Assembly (NCBI RefSeq): GCF_946221155.1
Contig: NZ_CAMIAN010000026.1
Location: 1 to 32,324 of the forward strand
Direction: 5' to 3'
Origin: an uncultured Corynebacterium sp.
GTDB lineage: Bacteria; Actinomycetota; Actinomycetes; Mycobacteriales; Mycobacteriaceae
DNA: 32,324 nt
Shown: positions 23,159-31,744 of the stretch, in pieces
Layout of the letters: the number at the start of each line of letters is the position of its first letter
Position numbering within the stretch: the stretch's first letter is position 1
Notes under the pieces: model-generated
Told to the model about the DNA's origin: nothing
Seen by the model: only the letters and a program-made list of their open reading frames with translations
The model's database searches: none
Position numbers and translations under genes: made by a program

Positions 23159-24259
23159 CTAGAAGCTGGCACCGTTGAGCCACTCCGCATAGAAGATCGC
23201 GAAGCCCGACATCGCCGCCAGTGCAGCGAGCAGCCAGAAGCGGATAACAACCGTCGTCTCCGCCCAGCCCTTGTTCTCGAAGTGGTGGTGGATCGGCGCC
23301 ATGCGGAACACGCGCTTGCCAGTGGACTTGAAGGAGATCACCTGGATCACCACGGATGCGGCCTCGATGACGAAGATGGTGCCGACCAGGATCATCAACA
23401 GCTCAGTCTGCGTTGTGATGGACAAGCCAGCCACCAGGCCTCCTAGGGCCAGCGAACCGGTATCGCCCATGAAGATCTTCGCCGGGGCTGCGTTCCACCA
23501 GAGGAAGCCCAGGCAAGCGCCCAGACCCGCCGAGGCAAGCATCGCCAGGTCCAGCGGGTCGCGTACCGCGTAGCAGGCGGCCTGCGCGCTGACGGCACAG
23601 GAGTTGCGAAACTGCCAGAAGGTAATCAGAACGTAGGTGCCCATCACGATCGCAGTTATGCCACTGGCCAGGCCATCCAAGCCGTCGGTCAGGTTCACTG
23701 CGTTCGACCAGGCGGAAATCACCACGTAGACGAAGATCAGGAACAGCGCCATGCCCACGAAGGCGGGCCCGATAGCGATGTCGAAGGTCGCAATATCGCG
23801 GACGGCCGACAGGTGCGTAGTGCCCGGGGTGAGCCCGTTCGAATTGGGGAACTGCAGGATCAGTAGACCGAAGGCGATCGCGGTAACCAGCTGCCCGACG
23901 AGCTTCGCCTTCGCATTCAGACCCAGGTTTCGGCCCTTGACCAGCTTGATGTAGTCATCGGCAAAGCCCAGCCCGCCGAGGGCCAGAGTCAGCCCCAGCA
24001 CCAGCCAGCCGCTCACTCCCGGCCCGGCGCCGGTGGTTAGCAACCCCACCAGCACAGCCACCAGGTAACCGAACACGATGCCCGCCAGCACGGCGATGCC
24101 ACCCATGGTCGGGGTACCACGCTTCTTAAAGTGCGACTTCGGCCCTTCTTCGCGGATCTCCTGGCCCAGCCCTTCGGCGGAGAACCACCGGATCAGCACC
24201 GGGGTGAGCAGTACGGACACAATGAAAGCAACCGCACCTGCGATAAAGATTTGCAACAT
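23159..24259 (-). CDS. mraY: Phospho-N-acetylmuramoyl-pentapeptide transferase
   Basis: MraY transfers phospho-MurNAc-pentapeptide from UDP to undecaprenyl phosphate, making lipid I. The 366-residue product has about ten membrane segments and the family motifs KRGTPTMGGIA (47-57), ADDYIKL (100-106, catalytic-site aspartates), NAVNLTDGLDGLA (186-198), FMGDTGSLALGG and MAPIHHHFE (320-328). The frame opens 31 codons earlier inside murF; ATG at 24259 is chosen for AAGGAG 12 nt upstream and the correct first membrane segment. The gap to the murF stop is 7 bp. Confidence 0.98.
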   Translation of the reverse strand: MLQIFIAGAVAFIVSVLLTPVLIRWFSAEGLGQEIREEGPKSHFKKRGTPTMGGIAVLAGIVFGYLVAVLVGLLTTGAGPGVSGWLVLGLTLALGGLGFADDYIKLVKGRNLGLNAKAKLVGQLVTAIAFGLLILQFPNSNGLTPGTTHLSAVRDIATFDIAIGPAFVGMALFLIFVYVVISAWSNAVNLTDGLDGLASGITAIVMGTYVLITFWQFRNSCAVSAQAACYAVRDPLDLAMLASAGLGACLGFLWWNAAPAKIFMGDTGSLALGGLVAGLSITTQTELLMILVGTIFVIEAASVVIQVISFKSTGKRVFRMAPIHHHFENKGWAETTVVIRFWLLAALAAMSGFAIFYAEWLNGASF

Positions 24260-24266
24260 GGGATTT

Positions 24267-25781
24267 TTAAGCTCCTTGGTCCTCGCCGATGAGCAGGCCT
24301 TCTGCCACTGCCCAAAGTCCGTCCGAATACGATGCCTTGATGAGCACCACATCCTGCGGGTTCAAACTCATGTCTAGGTAGTTCACCGCACCGTCGATGT
24401 TCTCGACGACCTGCGTTTCCACTCCGCTCTCTCGGGCAGCCTCGGCCAGCGCGCGCTGGTTCACCCCGTTGCCCACGATCACTGCGTGGTCGATGCGCCG
24501 TTGCGCCAGAACGTGGCCGAGTTCTGCGTGCTCTTCGCTCGCGTCCTCGCCCAGCTCACCCATCTGCCCCAGCACAGCCCAGCTTTCCGCCTCGCGGCGG
24601 CCCTTGGCTGTGTAGGCCAGCGCGTCGATTCCCGCCCGCATGGATTCGGGGTTGGCGTTATAAGAATCGTTGATGATGGTCACCCCGTCGGATGTGCGGG
24701 TGCGCACGTCCATGCGGTTCACACTCGCGGCGACATGCGAGCTCAGCAGTGATGCGACAGTGCCGGCGTCAATTCCCAATTCAATACCGACCGCCGCGGC
24801 GGCGAGCGCGTTCGAGACCTGGTGGGCGCCGAACACCGAAAGCTCCACGCGTACCGGCTGACCTGTCGGGTGGTGCAACATAAAGCTGGCGCGGGCCACG
24901 GCATCGAGTTCGATGTCGGTGGCATAGTAATCCGCCGGTACACCAGCGGCTCCCGTCTCGCCCTCCGTGGAGAATCTTACGACGCGAGCCGCCGTGCGCT
25001 TGTCCATCGCCGCGACCTTGTCGTCGTCGGCGTTCAGCACGGCCAAGCCGCCATCGGCGGCAGTTGGCAGCGCCTCCACCAGCTCGCCCTTCGCCTGGGC
25101 GATGGCTTGGCGGGAGCCGAATTCGCCCAGGTGGGCGGAGCCGACGTTCAGCACCACGCCCACCCGCGGTGGAGTGACGGTGGTCAAGTGCTGGATGTGC
25201 CCCACCCCGCGGGCGGACATCTCGCTCACGAGGAAGCGAGTGTCGCGGCCGGCGCGCAGGGCGGTGTACGGCAGGCCAATCTCGTTGTTGAAGCTGCCGG
25301 GCGGGGCCACGGTCTCCCCTGCTTCGCGCAGCACCGCGCCAATCAGGTCCTTCGTGGAGGTCTTGCCCGCGGAACCAGTGACGCCGACAACGACCATGCC
25401 CTCTTCGGCGGCCAGAACGTCGGTGTTGTAGCGCGCGAGCTTGTCCACGGCGGCCAGCACTGCGGCGCCGTGGCCTTCTACGTCGAATTCAAAGGCGGTG
25501 GCGTTGGAGGTCTGTTCGTTGACCTCCACCGGGGCTGCCTGCAGCGCGGGCTGCTCCACCGGGCGGCCGACAATCAGCAGTGCGGCGCCGTTGTGCAGTG
25601 CCGCGTCGGCGAAGTCGTGCCCGTCGGCGCGGGCTCCGGGCAGTGCCATGAAGATCGCACCCGGGGTGATTTTGCGCGAATCGAACTCCGCCGGGCCGGT
25701 CACTACGGCCTGCGGGTCCACGTCGTTAATCAGCGTGCTGCCCGTTACCTCGGCGATTTTCTGGGTCGTTAGTTCAATCAT
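24267..25781 (-). CDS. murF: UDP-MurNAc-tripeptide--D-alanyl-D-alanine ligase
   Basis: MurF adds D-Ala-D-Ala to complete the UDP-MurNAc-pentapeptide. The 504-residue product has FDSRKITPGAIFMALPG (33-49), the P-loop VTGSAGKTSTKDL (134-146), FNNEIGLPYTAL, VSEMSARGVGHI, NVGSAHLGEFGS and INDSYNANPESMRAGIDAL. All are expected for MurF. It lies 64 bp after murE and ends 7 bp before mraY, with the mraY ribosome binding site inside its last codons. Confidence 0.97.
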   Translation of the reverse strand: MIELTTQKIAEVTGSTLINDVDPQAVVTGPAEFDSRKITPGAIFMALPGARADGHDFADAALHNGAALLIVGRPVEQPALQAAPVEVNEQTSNATAFEFDVEGHGAAVLAAVDKLARYNTDVLAAEEGMVVVGVTGSAGKTSTKDLIGAVLREAGETVAPPGSFNNEIGLPYTALRAGRDTRFLVSEMSARGVGHIQHLTTVTPPRVGVVLNVGSAHLGEFGSRQAIAQAKGELVEALPTAADGGLAVLNADDDKVAAMDKRTAARVVRFSTEGETGAAGVPADYYATDIELDAVARASFMLHHPTGQPVRVELSVFGAHQVSNALAAAAVGIELGIDAGTVASLLSSHVAASVNRMDVRTRTSDGVTIINDSYNANPESMRAGIDALAYTAKGRREAESWAVLGQMGELGEDASEEHAELGHVLAQRRIDHAVIVGNGVNQRALAEAARESGVETQVVENIDGAVNYLDMSLNPQDVVLIKASYSDGLWAVAEGLLIGEDQGA

Positions 25782-25845
25782 CGCTTCTGCCTACCTTCAC
25801 CGCTGCCTTCACCATTATCTCTACACTGCATCTCGAATGTGTCCT

Positions 25846-27456
25846 CTACTGCGGCCTCTCTTGCGGAGCCTCGTGCTCTTGACGCACCCGGTTTTTCAGG
25901 GCCTCCGCCAGCTCTTCCACGTCGTCGAAGGGATGCATCGTGCCGGCTACCAGCTGGCCCTTTTCATGCCCCTTACCGGCCACGACCACCGCGTCTCCGG
26001 GCCGCGCCCACGCCACAGCTGCGGCGATGGCTTCTGCTCGGTCGGGTACGATCTCGCACACCGTCTCGCCGTTGGTGGGTTGTTCTTGTTCTTTTTTCTG
26101 GACGCCCTCTCGCGCCCCCACGTAGATAGCCTCCCTAATCGCGGAAGGTTCCTCATCTCGAGGGTTGTCGTCTGTGATGAACACCGCATCCGCCAGCTCC
26201 GTGGCGATGCGTCCCATGATCGCGCGCTTGTCGTGGTCGCGGTTTCCGCCTGCTCCGAGGACGATGCCGATGCGAGCTTCCGGATCCGGCAGGTAGTCGT
26301 GCAAACTCCCCAGAACGGCCTGCACCGCGCCCGGCTTGTGCGCGTAGTCAACCATCGCCAGGAAGTCCTGACCCTCCTCAACCAACTGCATCCGGCCAGG
26401 CACCTGCACATCTGTCAGGGCTTGTACGGCCTTGCTTTCACTGGTCAGCGATTCTCCAGTGACTGCCTCGATACAGGCCAGCGCCACCAAGCTGTTGGCC
26501 TGGTTGAAGGAGCCCGCCATACCGATGCTGTAATCCAGCTCGCGGGGTTCGGTGCTGCCAGCGATGGAGAGGCGAATGTGTTGACGCCCACTGGGGGCCA
26601 CCTCGGCGGCGGTAATGGACCATACGCGGTCGCCAGCTTCGGTCGCGTGGCTACCGCCCTGTGGGTACAGCGCCACGGTCGACGAGTGCTTCGCGGCGAT
26701 GGCACGCATGCGCTCGCCCCACTCGTCCTCGCAGCAGACCACGGCGGTGCCCGGAACGCTTCCGTCTTCCACGCGCTCGAACAGCAAAGCCTTCGCCTGG
26801 AAGTAGTCCTCCATCGTCGGGTGGAAATCCAGGTGATCCTGGCTGAGGTTCGTAAACGCCACCACGTCGAAGTGCACTCCGCGCACGCGGCCTAGCTGCA
26901 GAGCGTGGCTGGAAACCTCCATCACCAGGTGCGTGGCGCCCTCAGCGACCATCCGTGCCAGCAGAGCCTGCAGCGTGGGCGCCTCGGGAGTAGTCAGCGA
27001 GGTCGGAATCGGCTGGCCGTTGATGCGGGTGCCAGTGGTGCCGATCAGCCCCACCTGCAGTCCCGAATCCAGCAGAGCCTTCTCCACCAGGTAGCTGGTG
27101 GTGGTCTTACCGGAAGTGCCTGTGATGCCGATCGTCTTTAGCTGGCGCGCCGGGTGGCCGTAAACCTCTGCGGCCACCGGCCCCATCCATTCGCGCACGT
27201 CGTCGACGACAATGCACGGTAGCGGCGTAGGGGCGTCATCAATAATGCGTTGACCTGCGGCGTCGGTGAGAACGGCGGCGGCGTTGCTATCCGCGGCGAA
27301 GGTCGCGCCGTGGACCTTGTGCCCAGGAACGGCACAGAACAGGCCACCCGGCTGCACATCCTGAGAGCCGATCGCGGCGGAATTCACCTCAACCCCCTCC
27401 CAGGGGCCGGTGAGATTGCCTCCACAGATTTCGGCGAGCTTCTTCAACGATGTCAT
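25846..27456 (-). CDS. murE: UDP-MurNAc-dipeptide--meso-diaminopimelate ligase
   Basis: MurE adds the third stem residue. The 536-residue product has the P-loop GITGTSGKTTTSYL (110-123), TTPEAPTLQ, MEVSSHAL, NLSQDHLDFH, VDYAHKPGAV and GAGGNRDHDKR. The substrate-selecting motif DDNPRDEEP (429-437) contains DNPR, which marks meso-diaminopimelate rather than lysine enzymes, as expected for Corynebacteriales cell walls. The late GKGHEKGQ stretch is normal. The ATG overlaps the ftsI stop (ATGA, 27453-27456). A Lys/Gln/Glu-rich insert at about 452-460 is a small oddity. Confidence 0.98.
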   Translation of the reverse strand: MTSLKKLAEICGGNLTGPWEGVEVNSAAIGSQDVQPGGLFCAVPGHKVHGATFAADSNAAAVLTDAAGQRIIDDAPTPLPCIVVDDVREWMGPVAAEVYGHPARQLKTIGITGTSGKTTTSYLVEKALLDSGLQVGLIGTTGTRINGQPIPTSLTTPEAPTLQALLARMVAEGATHLVMEVSSHALQLGRVRGVHFDVVAFTNLSQDHLDFHPTMEDYFQAKALLFERVEDGSVPGTAVVCCEDEWGERMRAIAAKHSSTVALYPQGGSHATEAGDRVWSITAAEVAPSGRQHIRLSIAGSTEPRELDYSIGMAGSFNQANSLVALACIEAVTGESLTSESKAVQALTDVQVPGRMQLVEEGQDFLAMVDYAHKPGAVQAVLGSLHDYLPDPEARIGIVLGAGGNRDHDKRAIMGRIATELADAVFITDDNPRDEEPSAIREAIYVGAREGVQKKEQEQPTNGETVCEIVPDRAEAIAAAVAWARPGDAVVVAGKGHEKGQLVAGTMHPFDDVEELAEALKNRVRQEHEAPQERPQ

Positions 27457-29345
27457 TGATTTGCCTCCAGCATCAGCTTTGGTCCTGCCTTCTCAGACAG
27501 CGGCACATTGTAGTGGTCGAGCATCCACGCCATGATGTCGTGGAACAAAGGCGCTGCGGTGCCGCCGGCGCCCCCGTCGGTTCCGCGCTGGGGATTGTCC
27601 AGCATGATGCCCACGACGAAGCGAGGCTTGTCCGCGGGCGCAATGCCGGCGAAGTTAATCCAGTATGCGGAGTTCGAATAAGCTCCGGTATCCGGGTCGA
27701 CCTGCTGGGCCGTGCCCGTCTTGCCGGAAACCTGGTAGCCGTCGATCGCGGCCGGAGCACCGGAGCCCTGCTGAACACCGGTCTCGTCCTTCTGCGTAAC
27801 TGCGCGGAACATGTCCACGGTCGTGCGGGCAGTCTCCGGGGAAACCACGCGAGTCTCTTTCGCCGGGTCGGAGGCCAGCTCCGCTCCGTCGGAAGTGGTG
27901 ATCTTCTTGATCAACCGGGGTTCCACGCGCATCCCATCGTTAGCAAGCGCCTGGTAGATACTGGTCATCTGCAGCAGGCTCATGGACATGCCCTGGCCGA
28001 TGGGCAGGTTAGCGAAAGTGCCGCCGGACCACTGGTTCAGCTCCGGCATGTAACCGGCAACCTCGTAAGGCAGACCCACGCCCGCAGCCTGACCCACCCC
28101 GAACTTGCGGAAGTAGTCGTACATCTTCTCCTCGCCCACGCGCTGCGCGAGCATCAGGGTGCCGACATTCGAAGACTTACCGAAAATACCGGTGGTTGTG
28201 TACGGAACCTCACCGTGGTCCCACGCATCCTTCACGTTCACGCCGGACATGTTGATGGTGCCAGGAACCTTCAGCACCTCATCCGGGGTGGTCTTGCCCT
28301 CTTGGATGGCTGCGGCGGCGGTCATGATCTTGGCCACCGAACCGGGCTCAAAGGAATCGGCCGTGGCGCGGTCACCGAAGACCTTCTTGCGCTTGAGCTG
28401 CTTCTCAATGTCCCCATTCGGGTCGATGGAATCACTAGAGCCCATGGCGATGACCTCGCCAGTCTTGGAATCGAGCACGACGGCCGAGGCGGACTTGGCG
28501 CCCGACTTCTCGCGTGCCTGCTGCAAGGCCTGCTGTACGTACGTCTGCGCATCCAGGTCGATGGTCAGCTCGTAGGAATCACCGTTGACAGCCGGGTGCA
28601 CGTCGCGGGTGGAGCCCGGGATCAGGTAGCCATCACCGGCGATATCCACGGTGCGAGAACCGTTGATACCCTGCAGGCGCGCATCCTGGGAAAGCTCCAG
28701 GCCGAACTGCCCCTGGTTATCGGTACTGATCTTGCCGATCATGTTCTGCGCCACCGCACCATTGGGATATTGGCGAAGGTCCTGACGTTCAGCGGTGATT
28801 TCAGGGAATTCTTCAGCGACCTTCTCGGCGATGTCCGGGTCGACGTTGCGCACCAGCACCTCGTAGTCCTTGTCGCTGGTCAGCTTGTCGCGGATATCGT
28901 CTTCCTCGATATCGTCGCCTTCTTTGTTAATCATCTCGGGCAGGCGCTTGGCGATATCTTCGATACGCTGCTTGGGATCGGGCACACCTTCAGGGTCCAA
29001 GTCATGACGCTCCTGCATGAACTCTTCGAGCTTCTTCGGGTGCACAGAGAGGCTGCGTGCGTCCATTGTGTATGCCAAGACCTGGCCATTGCGGTCCGAA
29101 ATGCCGCCACGCAGGGCCGGTTCGGTAATCACAGAGGTGCGCTGCATCTGCGCTTGGGTTGACAGGGACGGGCTCGCAACCAGCTGGACCCAAACTAGGC
29201 GCAGCATCAAAGCCAGGACCGCCAAGAAAATGACCAGGAATACAAGGCGCACGCGCTTACTGAAACGCGCGAAGGAGGTATCCAGGATCAACCACGAGTT
29301 GGTTTCAACCGTCCGCGGGGAGCGGCGGTCGTTGGGTGTGGACAC
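27453..29345 (-). CDS. ftsI: FtsI, septal class B penicillin-binding protein
   Basis: FtsI (PBP3/PbpB) cross-links septal peptidoglycan with FtsW. The 630-residue product has a short cytoplasmic tail, one membrane anchor (about 33-54), a dimerisation region beginning RGGISDRNGQVLAY, and a transpeptidase domain. The active-site motifs are SVAK (Ser336, Lys339), SSN (391-393) and KTG (542-544). There are no PASTA domains. The frame begins at an ATG at 29369, but AGGAGG lies inside those first codons, 8 nt before GTG 29345, so the GTG is preferred. It is coupled to murE. It is a target of beta-lactams. Confidence 0.97.
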   Translation of the reverse strand: MSTPNDRRSPRTVETNSWLILDTSFARFSKRVRLVFLVIFLAVLALMLRLVWVQLVASPSLSTQAQMQRTSVITEPALRGGISDRNGQVLAYTMDARSLSVHPKKLEEFMQERHDLDPEGVPDPKQRIEDIAKRLPEMINKEGDDIEEDDIRDKLTSDKDYEVLVRNVDPDIAEKVAEEFPEITAERQDLRQYPNGAVAQNMIGKISTDNQGQFGLELSQDARLQGINGSRTVDIAGDGYLIPGSTRDVHPAVNGDSYELTIDLDAQTYVQQALQQAREKSGAKSASAVVLDSKTGEVIAMGSSDSIDPNGDIEKQLKRKKVFGDRATADSFEPGSVAKIMTAAAAIQEGKTTPDEVLKVPGTINMSGVNVKDAWDHGEVPYTTTGIFGKSSNVGTLMLAQRVGEEKMYDYFRKFGVGQAAGVGLPYEVAGYMPELNQWSGGTFANLPIGQGMSMSLLQMTSIYQALANDGMRVEPRLIKKITTSDGAELASDPAKETRVVSPETARTTVDMFRAVTQKDETGVQQGSGAPAAIDGYQVSGKTGTAQQVDPDTGAYSNSAYWINFAGIAPADKPRFVVGIMLDNPQRGTDGGAGGTAAPLFHDIMAWMLDHYNVPLSEKAGPKLMLEANQ

Positions 29346-29353
29346 GTGGTTGC

Positions 29354-29359
29354 CCTCCT
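29354..29359 (-). promoter_or_regulatory. Ribosome binding site fixing the ftsI GTG start
   Basis: AGGAGG on the minus strand, 8 nt before GTG 29345. It lies inside the longer alternative frame from ATG 29369, which argues against that ATG. Confidence 0.75.
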
Positions 29360-29395
29360 TTCTATTCACTCTTGGTTATTGTCCCCGCAAATACG

Positions 29396-29420
29396 AAAAC
29401 AAGCCGGGGTTGGCCCCGGC
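29396..29420 (-). terminator. Terminator-like hairpin between ftsL and ftsI
   Basis: On the minus strand GCCGGGG (29414-29420) and CCCCGGC (29403-29409) form a perfect 7-bp GC stem with a 4-nt loop, followed by TTGTTTTC. This resembles an intrinsic terminator 34 nt after the ftsL stop, inside the dcw operon. It may act as partial terminator or as RNA-processing/stability element that sets the ftsL to ftsI ratio. Confidence 0.6.
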
Positions 29421-29453
29421 GTGTCTGAAGTTTTCGGCTGGCTGTCCGGTGCT

Positions 29454-30350
29454 CTACCGCGGTGCCGGTGCGGGTGCGGGCGCAGCGGGCGCCGGAGCAG
29501 GAGCCGGAGCCGGTGCGGGCGCCGGGGCCGGCGCGGGAGCGGGTGCCTGCCCAGCCGGGCTGCCGGAATACGGCAAACCGCCGTTGCCTTGTGAAGCGTT
29601 ACCCGGAGCACTAGAGCTGACATCCGGAGCGCGATCGCCAGCGGCGATCGGGTCGCTCGGGTGCAGCCCCTCCACGCGGTTTGTCTTGTTGGGGTCACTG
29701 GTCGCACCGCGACGCTTGGCGTTGCCGTTGACGTCCACGACTTCCTTGCCGCCCTCAGCGTTGGCCGGGCGAGTTTCCTTGATCTTTCCGTCGCGGTCCT
29801 CCAGAATGCCGGACTGCTGCGGGGTAACCATTCCCAGCTCGCTGGCTTCCTTGGCAATGTTGGCGGAAGACTTCGCGTTGGCGACGTCTCGGCTCAAGCT
29901 TTCGATCTCATTGTCCAGCGTCGTACTGCGAGACTGAGCGTCGGCGATCTGGAAGGACTGCTTGGTAGTCGCTGCAGACAGCGCCATAACGGAAACAACC
30001 CCGAGGATAAACACGGTAACTGCCAACGCAATGCGGCGGGTGAGCTGCGGATTTCCGCGTTCCAGGGCAATGATTCGACGTCCGCGGACCGATACCTGCT
30101 GGCGCGACCCTACTCGACTACCTCCGAGGCGACGGATGCTGCGCCCCGGGGCGCTGGAGCGGGTGCTAGCGCGCGAGGCACTGTCGGCATCCCAGTCACT
30201 TCCGCGGCGGGCCTGCTCGGCGGTGCGCTGGCTAGTGCGCGCCGGGCGAGCATTGGCGCGTGAGCGGTCGGTAACGCCACGACCGGCAACGGTGGGGCGG
30301 TCGCGGTCGGTGCGCTGACCTCGGGTGCGGATGGTGCCTGGTGCTGTCAT
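29454..30350 (-). CDS. ftsL: FtsL-like divisome protein with Pro-Ala tail
   Basis: FtsL forms a coiled-coil subcomplex that activates FtsW-FtsI. The 298-residue product has a long basic, Arg/Ser-rich cytoplasmic tail (1-105), one membrane segment (about 107-127) and a periplasmic coiled coil (about 131-172) containing QIADAQSRSTTLDNEIESL. A short conserved SELGMVTPQQ block (170-179) precedes a disordered region ending in a Pro-Ala repeat (269-298). Its position between rsmH and ftsI and its topology identify it, since FtsL sequences diverge widely. It is far longer than E. coli FtsL (121 residues). The corresponding mycobacterial gene is Rv2164c. Confidence 0.88.
   Translation of the reverse strand: MTAPGTIRTRGQRTDRDRPTVAGRGVTDRSRANARPARTSQRTAEQARRGSDWDADSASRASTRSSAPGRSIRRLGGSRVGSRQQVSVRGRRIIALERGNPQLTRRIALAVTVFILGVVSVMALSAATTKQSFQIADAQSRSTTLDNEIESLSRDVANAKSSANIAKEASELGMVTPQQSGILEDRDGKIKETRPANAEGGKEVVDVNGNAKRRGATSDPNKTNRVEGLHPSDPIAAGDRAPDVSSSAPGNASQGNGGLPYSGSPAGQAPAPAPAPAPAPAPAPAPAPAAPAPAPAPR
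29457..29550 (-). repeat. Hexanucleotide-type repeat encoding the FtsL Pro-Ala tail
   Basis: About 15 Pro-Ala dipeptides, with one extra Ala, are encoded by GC-rich 6-bp units with synonymous variation. Such tracts tend to differ in length between strains. Confidence 0.75.
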
Positions 30351-30419
30351 GTGTTTCCTTCCGAAGTTTCGGCAGGTTCGGGTCTGTTTCTATCAGTGGT
30401 ATTTGGCGGTTTTGCTTAG

Positions 30420-31472
30420 CTAACTGGGCGTGTCCAGCGGAAATGTTGTTTTTCCTCTGTCGCTGACCCGGCTGTAGGCTCTCACCCTCACGGGAGCAGC
30501 CCGAGAGTTCATTTCGATTTCCGCCTCGCTGGCCTTCTCTGCTCCGCGGGTTTTCAACTCGAACTCAGCTTCCATGCCGGGTAGTTCCATAGGCAGCCCC
30601 GGTGGGGTCTTCGATGTACTGAGCTGCACCAACGCCTTCTTGACGATCTTGTCTTCCAGCGACTGGTAGCTCATGAAGACACCGACGGCACCGACGTGCA
30701 ACCAGCGGGAGATCTCGGGAATCAGGTTCTCCAGCGACTCGAGTTCCGCGTTCACCTCGACGCGCAGCGCTTGGAAGGTGCGCTTTGCCGGGTGCCCGCC
30801 GGTGCGCCGAGATGCCGCCGGGATGGTTGCGTACAGCAGTTCCACCAGGCGTGCGGAATTCTCGAAGGGCTGCTTCTCCCGTTCGCGGACAACGGCAGAG
30901 GCGATCTTGCCGGCGAAGCGCTCATCTCCGTAGGTTTTGAGAATGCGCGCGATCTCGCCGTGACTATAGGTGTTCAGGATCTCGGCGGCAGTCAGCGGGC
31001 TGCTGGGATCCATGCGCATGTCCAACGGAGCGTCTACCGAGTAGGCGAAGCCACGTTCCGGCTGGTCCAACTGCATGGAGGACACACCGAGGTCGAACAG
31101 GAATCCGGAGATGCCATGCTCTCGCACACTGGCTGGAAGCTTGCCCTCCTCCACCAGGCCTTCCAACGCTTCGGTTACTCCATCGAAGCGGGTCTGGTAG
31201 GAAACAAAGCGGTCCCCGAAGCGCGAAAGGCGCTCATTGGCCTGTGCCAGCGCGTTGGGATCGCGGTCCAGGCCGACGACGATTGCGTGGGGAAAGGCGT
31301 CTAGAAAAGCCTCACTGTGGCCACCGGCGCCGAGGGTGCCATCGACAATGACGGGGAGGGTGGGCGCATTCTCGCTGTTCACCCCCAGCCCCACGAGCTC
31401 GACCATGCGGTCGCGCATGACTGGGGTGTGGCCGTGCTCGTCCCGCTGCTCCGCTTTGCGCTCGTCGTTCAT
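30420..31472 (-). CDS. rsmH: 16S rRNA (cytosine-1402-N4)-methyltransferase
   Basis: RsmH (MraW) methylates N4 of C1402 in the 16S rRNA P-site. The 350-residue product has HTPVM (15-19), the SAM-binding VDGTLGAGGHSEAFL (43-57), GLDRDPNALAQA, GFLFDLGVSSMQLDQPERGFAY, PLDMRMD, KRTFQALRVEVNAEL and a late SYQSLEDKIVK. All are family hallmarks. AGGAGG precedes the ATG by 8 nt. It heads the part of the cluster after mraZ and has a 272-bp upstream gap with a large inverted repeat. A 69-bp gap separates it from ftsL. Confidence 0.98.
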   Translation of the reverse strand: MNDERKAEQRDEHGHTPVMRDRMVELVGLGVNSENAPTLPVIVDGTLGAGGHSEAFLDAFPHAIVVGLDRDPNALAQANERLSRFGDRFVSYQTRFDGVTEALEGLVEEGKLPASVREHGISGFLFDLGVSSMQLDQPERGFAYSVDAPLDMRMDPSSPLTAAEILNTYSHGEIARILKTYGDERFAGKIASAVVREREKQPFENSARLVELLYATIPAASRRTGGHPAKRTFQALRVEVNAELESLENLIPEISRWLHVGAVGVFMSYQSLEDKIVKKALVQLSTSKTPPGLPMELPGMEAEFELKTRGAEKASEAEIEMNSRAAPVRVRAYSRVSDRGKTTFPLDTPS

Positions 31473-31592
31473 CGATGTTCCCTCCTTTCCTCACTCCGCT
31501 TCTTGGGCTTTTTAGCCCTGCTGTCTGCCCTTTTCCTGGGGCTGTATATATTTCATGTGCCACATAGCTACTTATGTGACTCAAAAGCTAAA

Positions 31593-31694
31593 GGAGTGCG
31601 TACAGGGCCTCACCTGCGTGGGTGCGGGCTTGACATTGGGGAAGTACGTCAAGATTCCGCGTCGTCCACGCAGGTAAGGGCCTGCGCACACTCC
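31593..31694 (-). ncRNA. mraW RNA motif candidate (structured 5' leader of rsmH)
   Basis: Upstream of rsmH, two arms of about 29 nt form an imperfect inverted repeat (31593-31621 and 31666-31694). Its perfect core is ACCTGCGTGG (31612-31621) with CCACGCAGGT (31666-31675). A nested CTTGAC/GTCAAG stem (31629-31634 and 31648-31653) has a 13-nt loop. Structured RNAs called mraW motifs are known upstream of mraW in Actinobacteria, so position and form fit; I could not compare with the Rfam model. It would lie in the leader of rsmH and could control the downstream dcw genes. Confidence 0.6.
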
Positions 31695-31744
31695 GTTTTC
31701 ACTATGAATTTGTCTCATCCGGTCAGGCGCTACGACCTACGGGC

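Noticed and set aside
27450..29162. 570-codon open frame on the plus strand
   Set aside because: It is the mirror of ftsI/GC-rich third positions; the protein has no family features and the opposite strand holds unmistakable PBP motifs. The same applies to long plus-strand frames at 10398-11729, 15233-16282 and 17556-18851.
31593..31694. Inverted repeat as an intrinsic terminator of mraZ
   Set aside because: The arms are about 45 nt apart and no proper U-run follows; the mraW RNA reading fits better.
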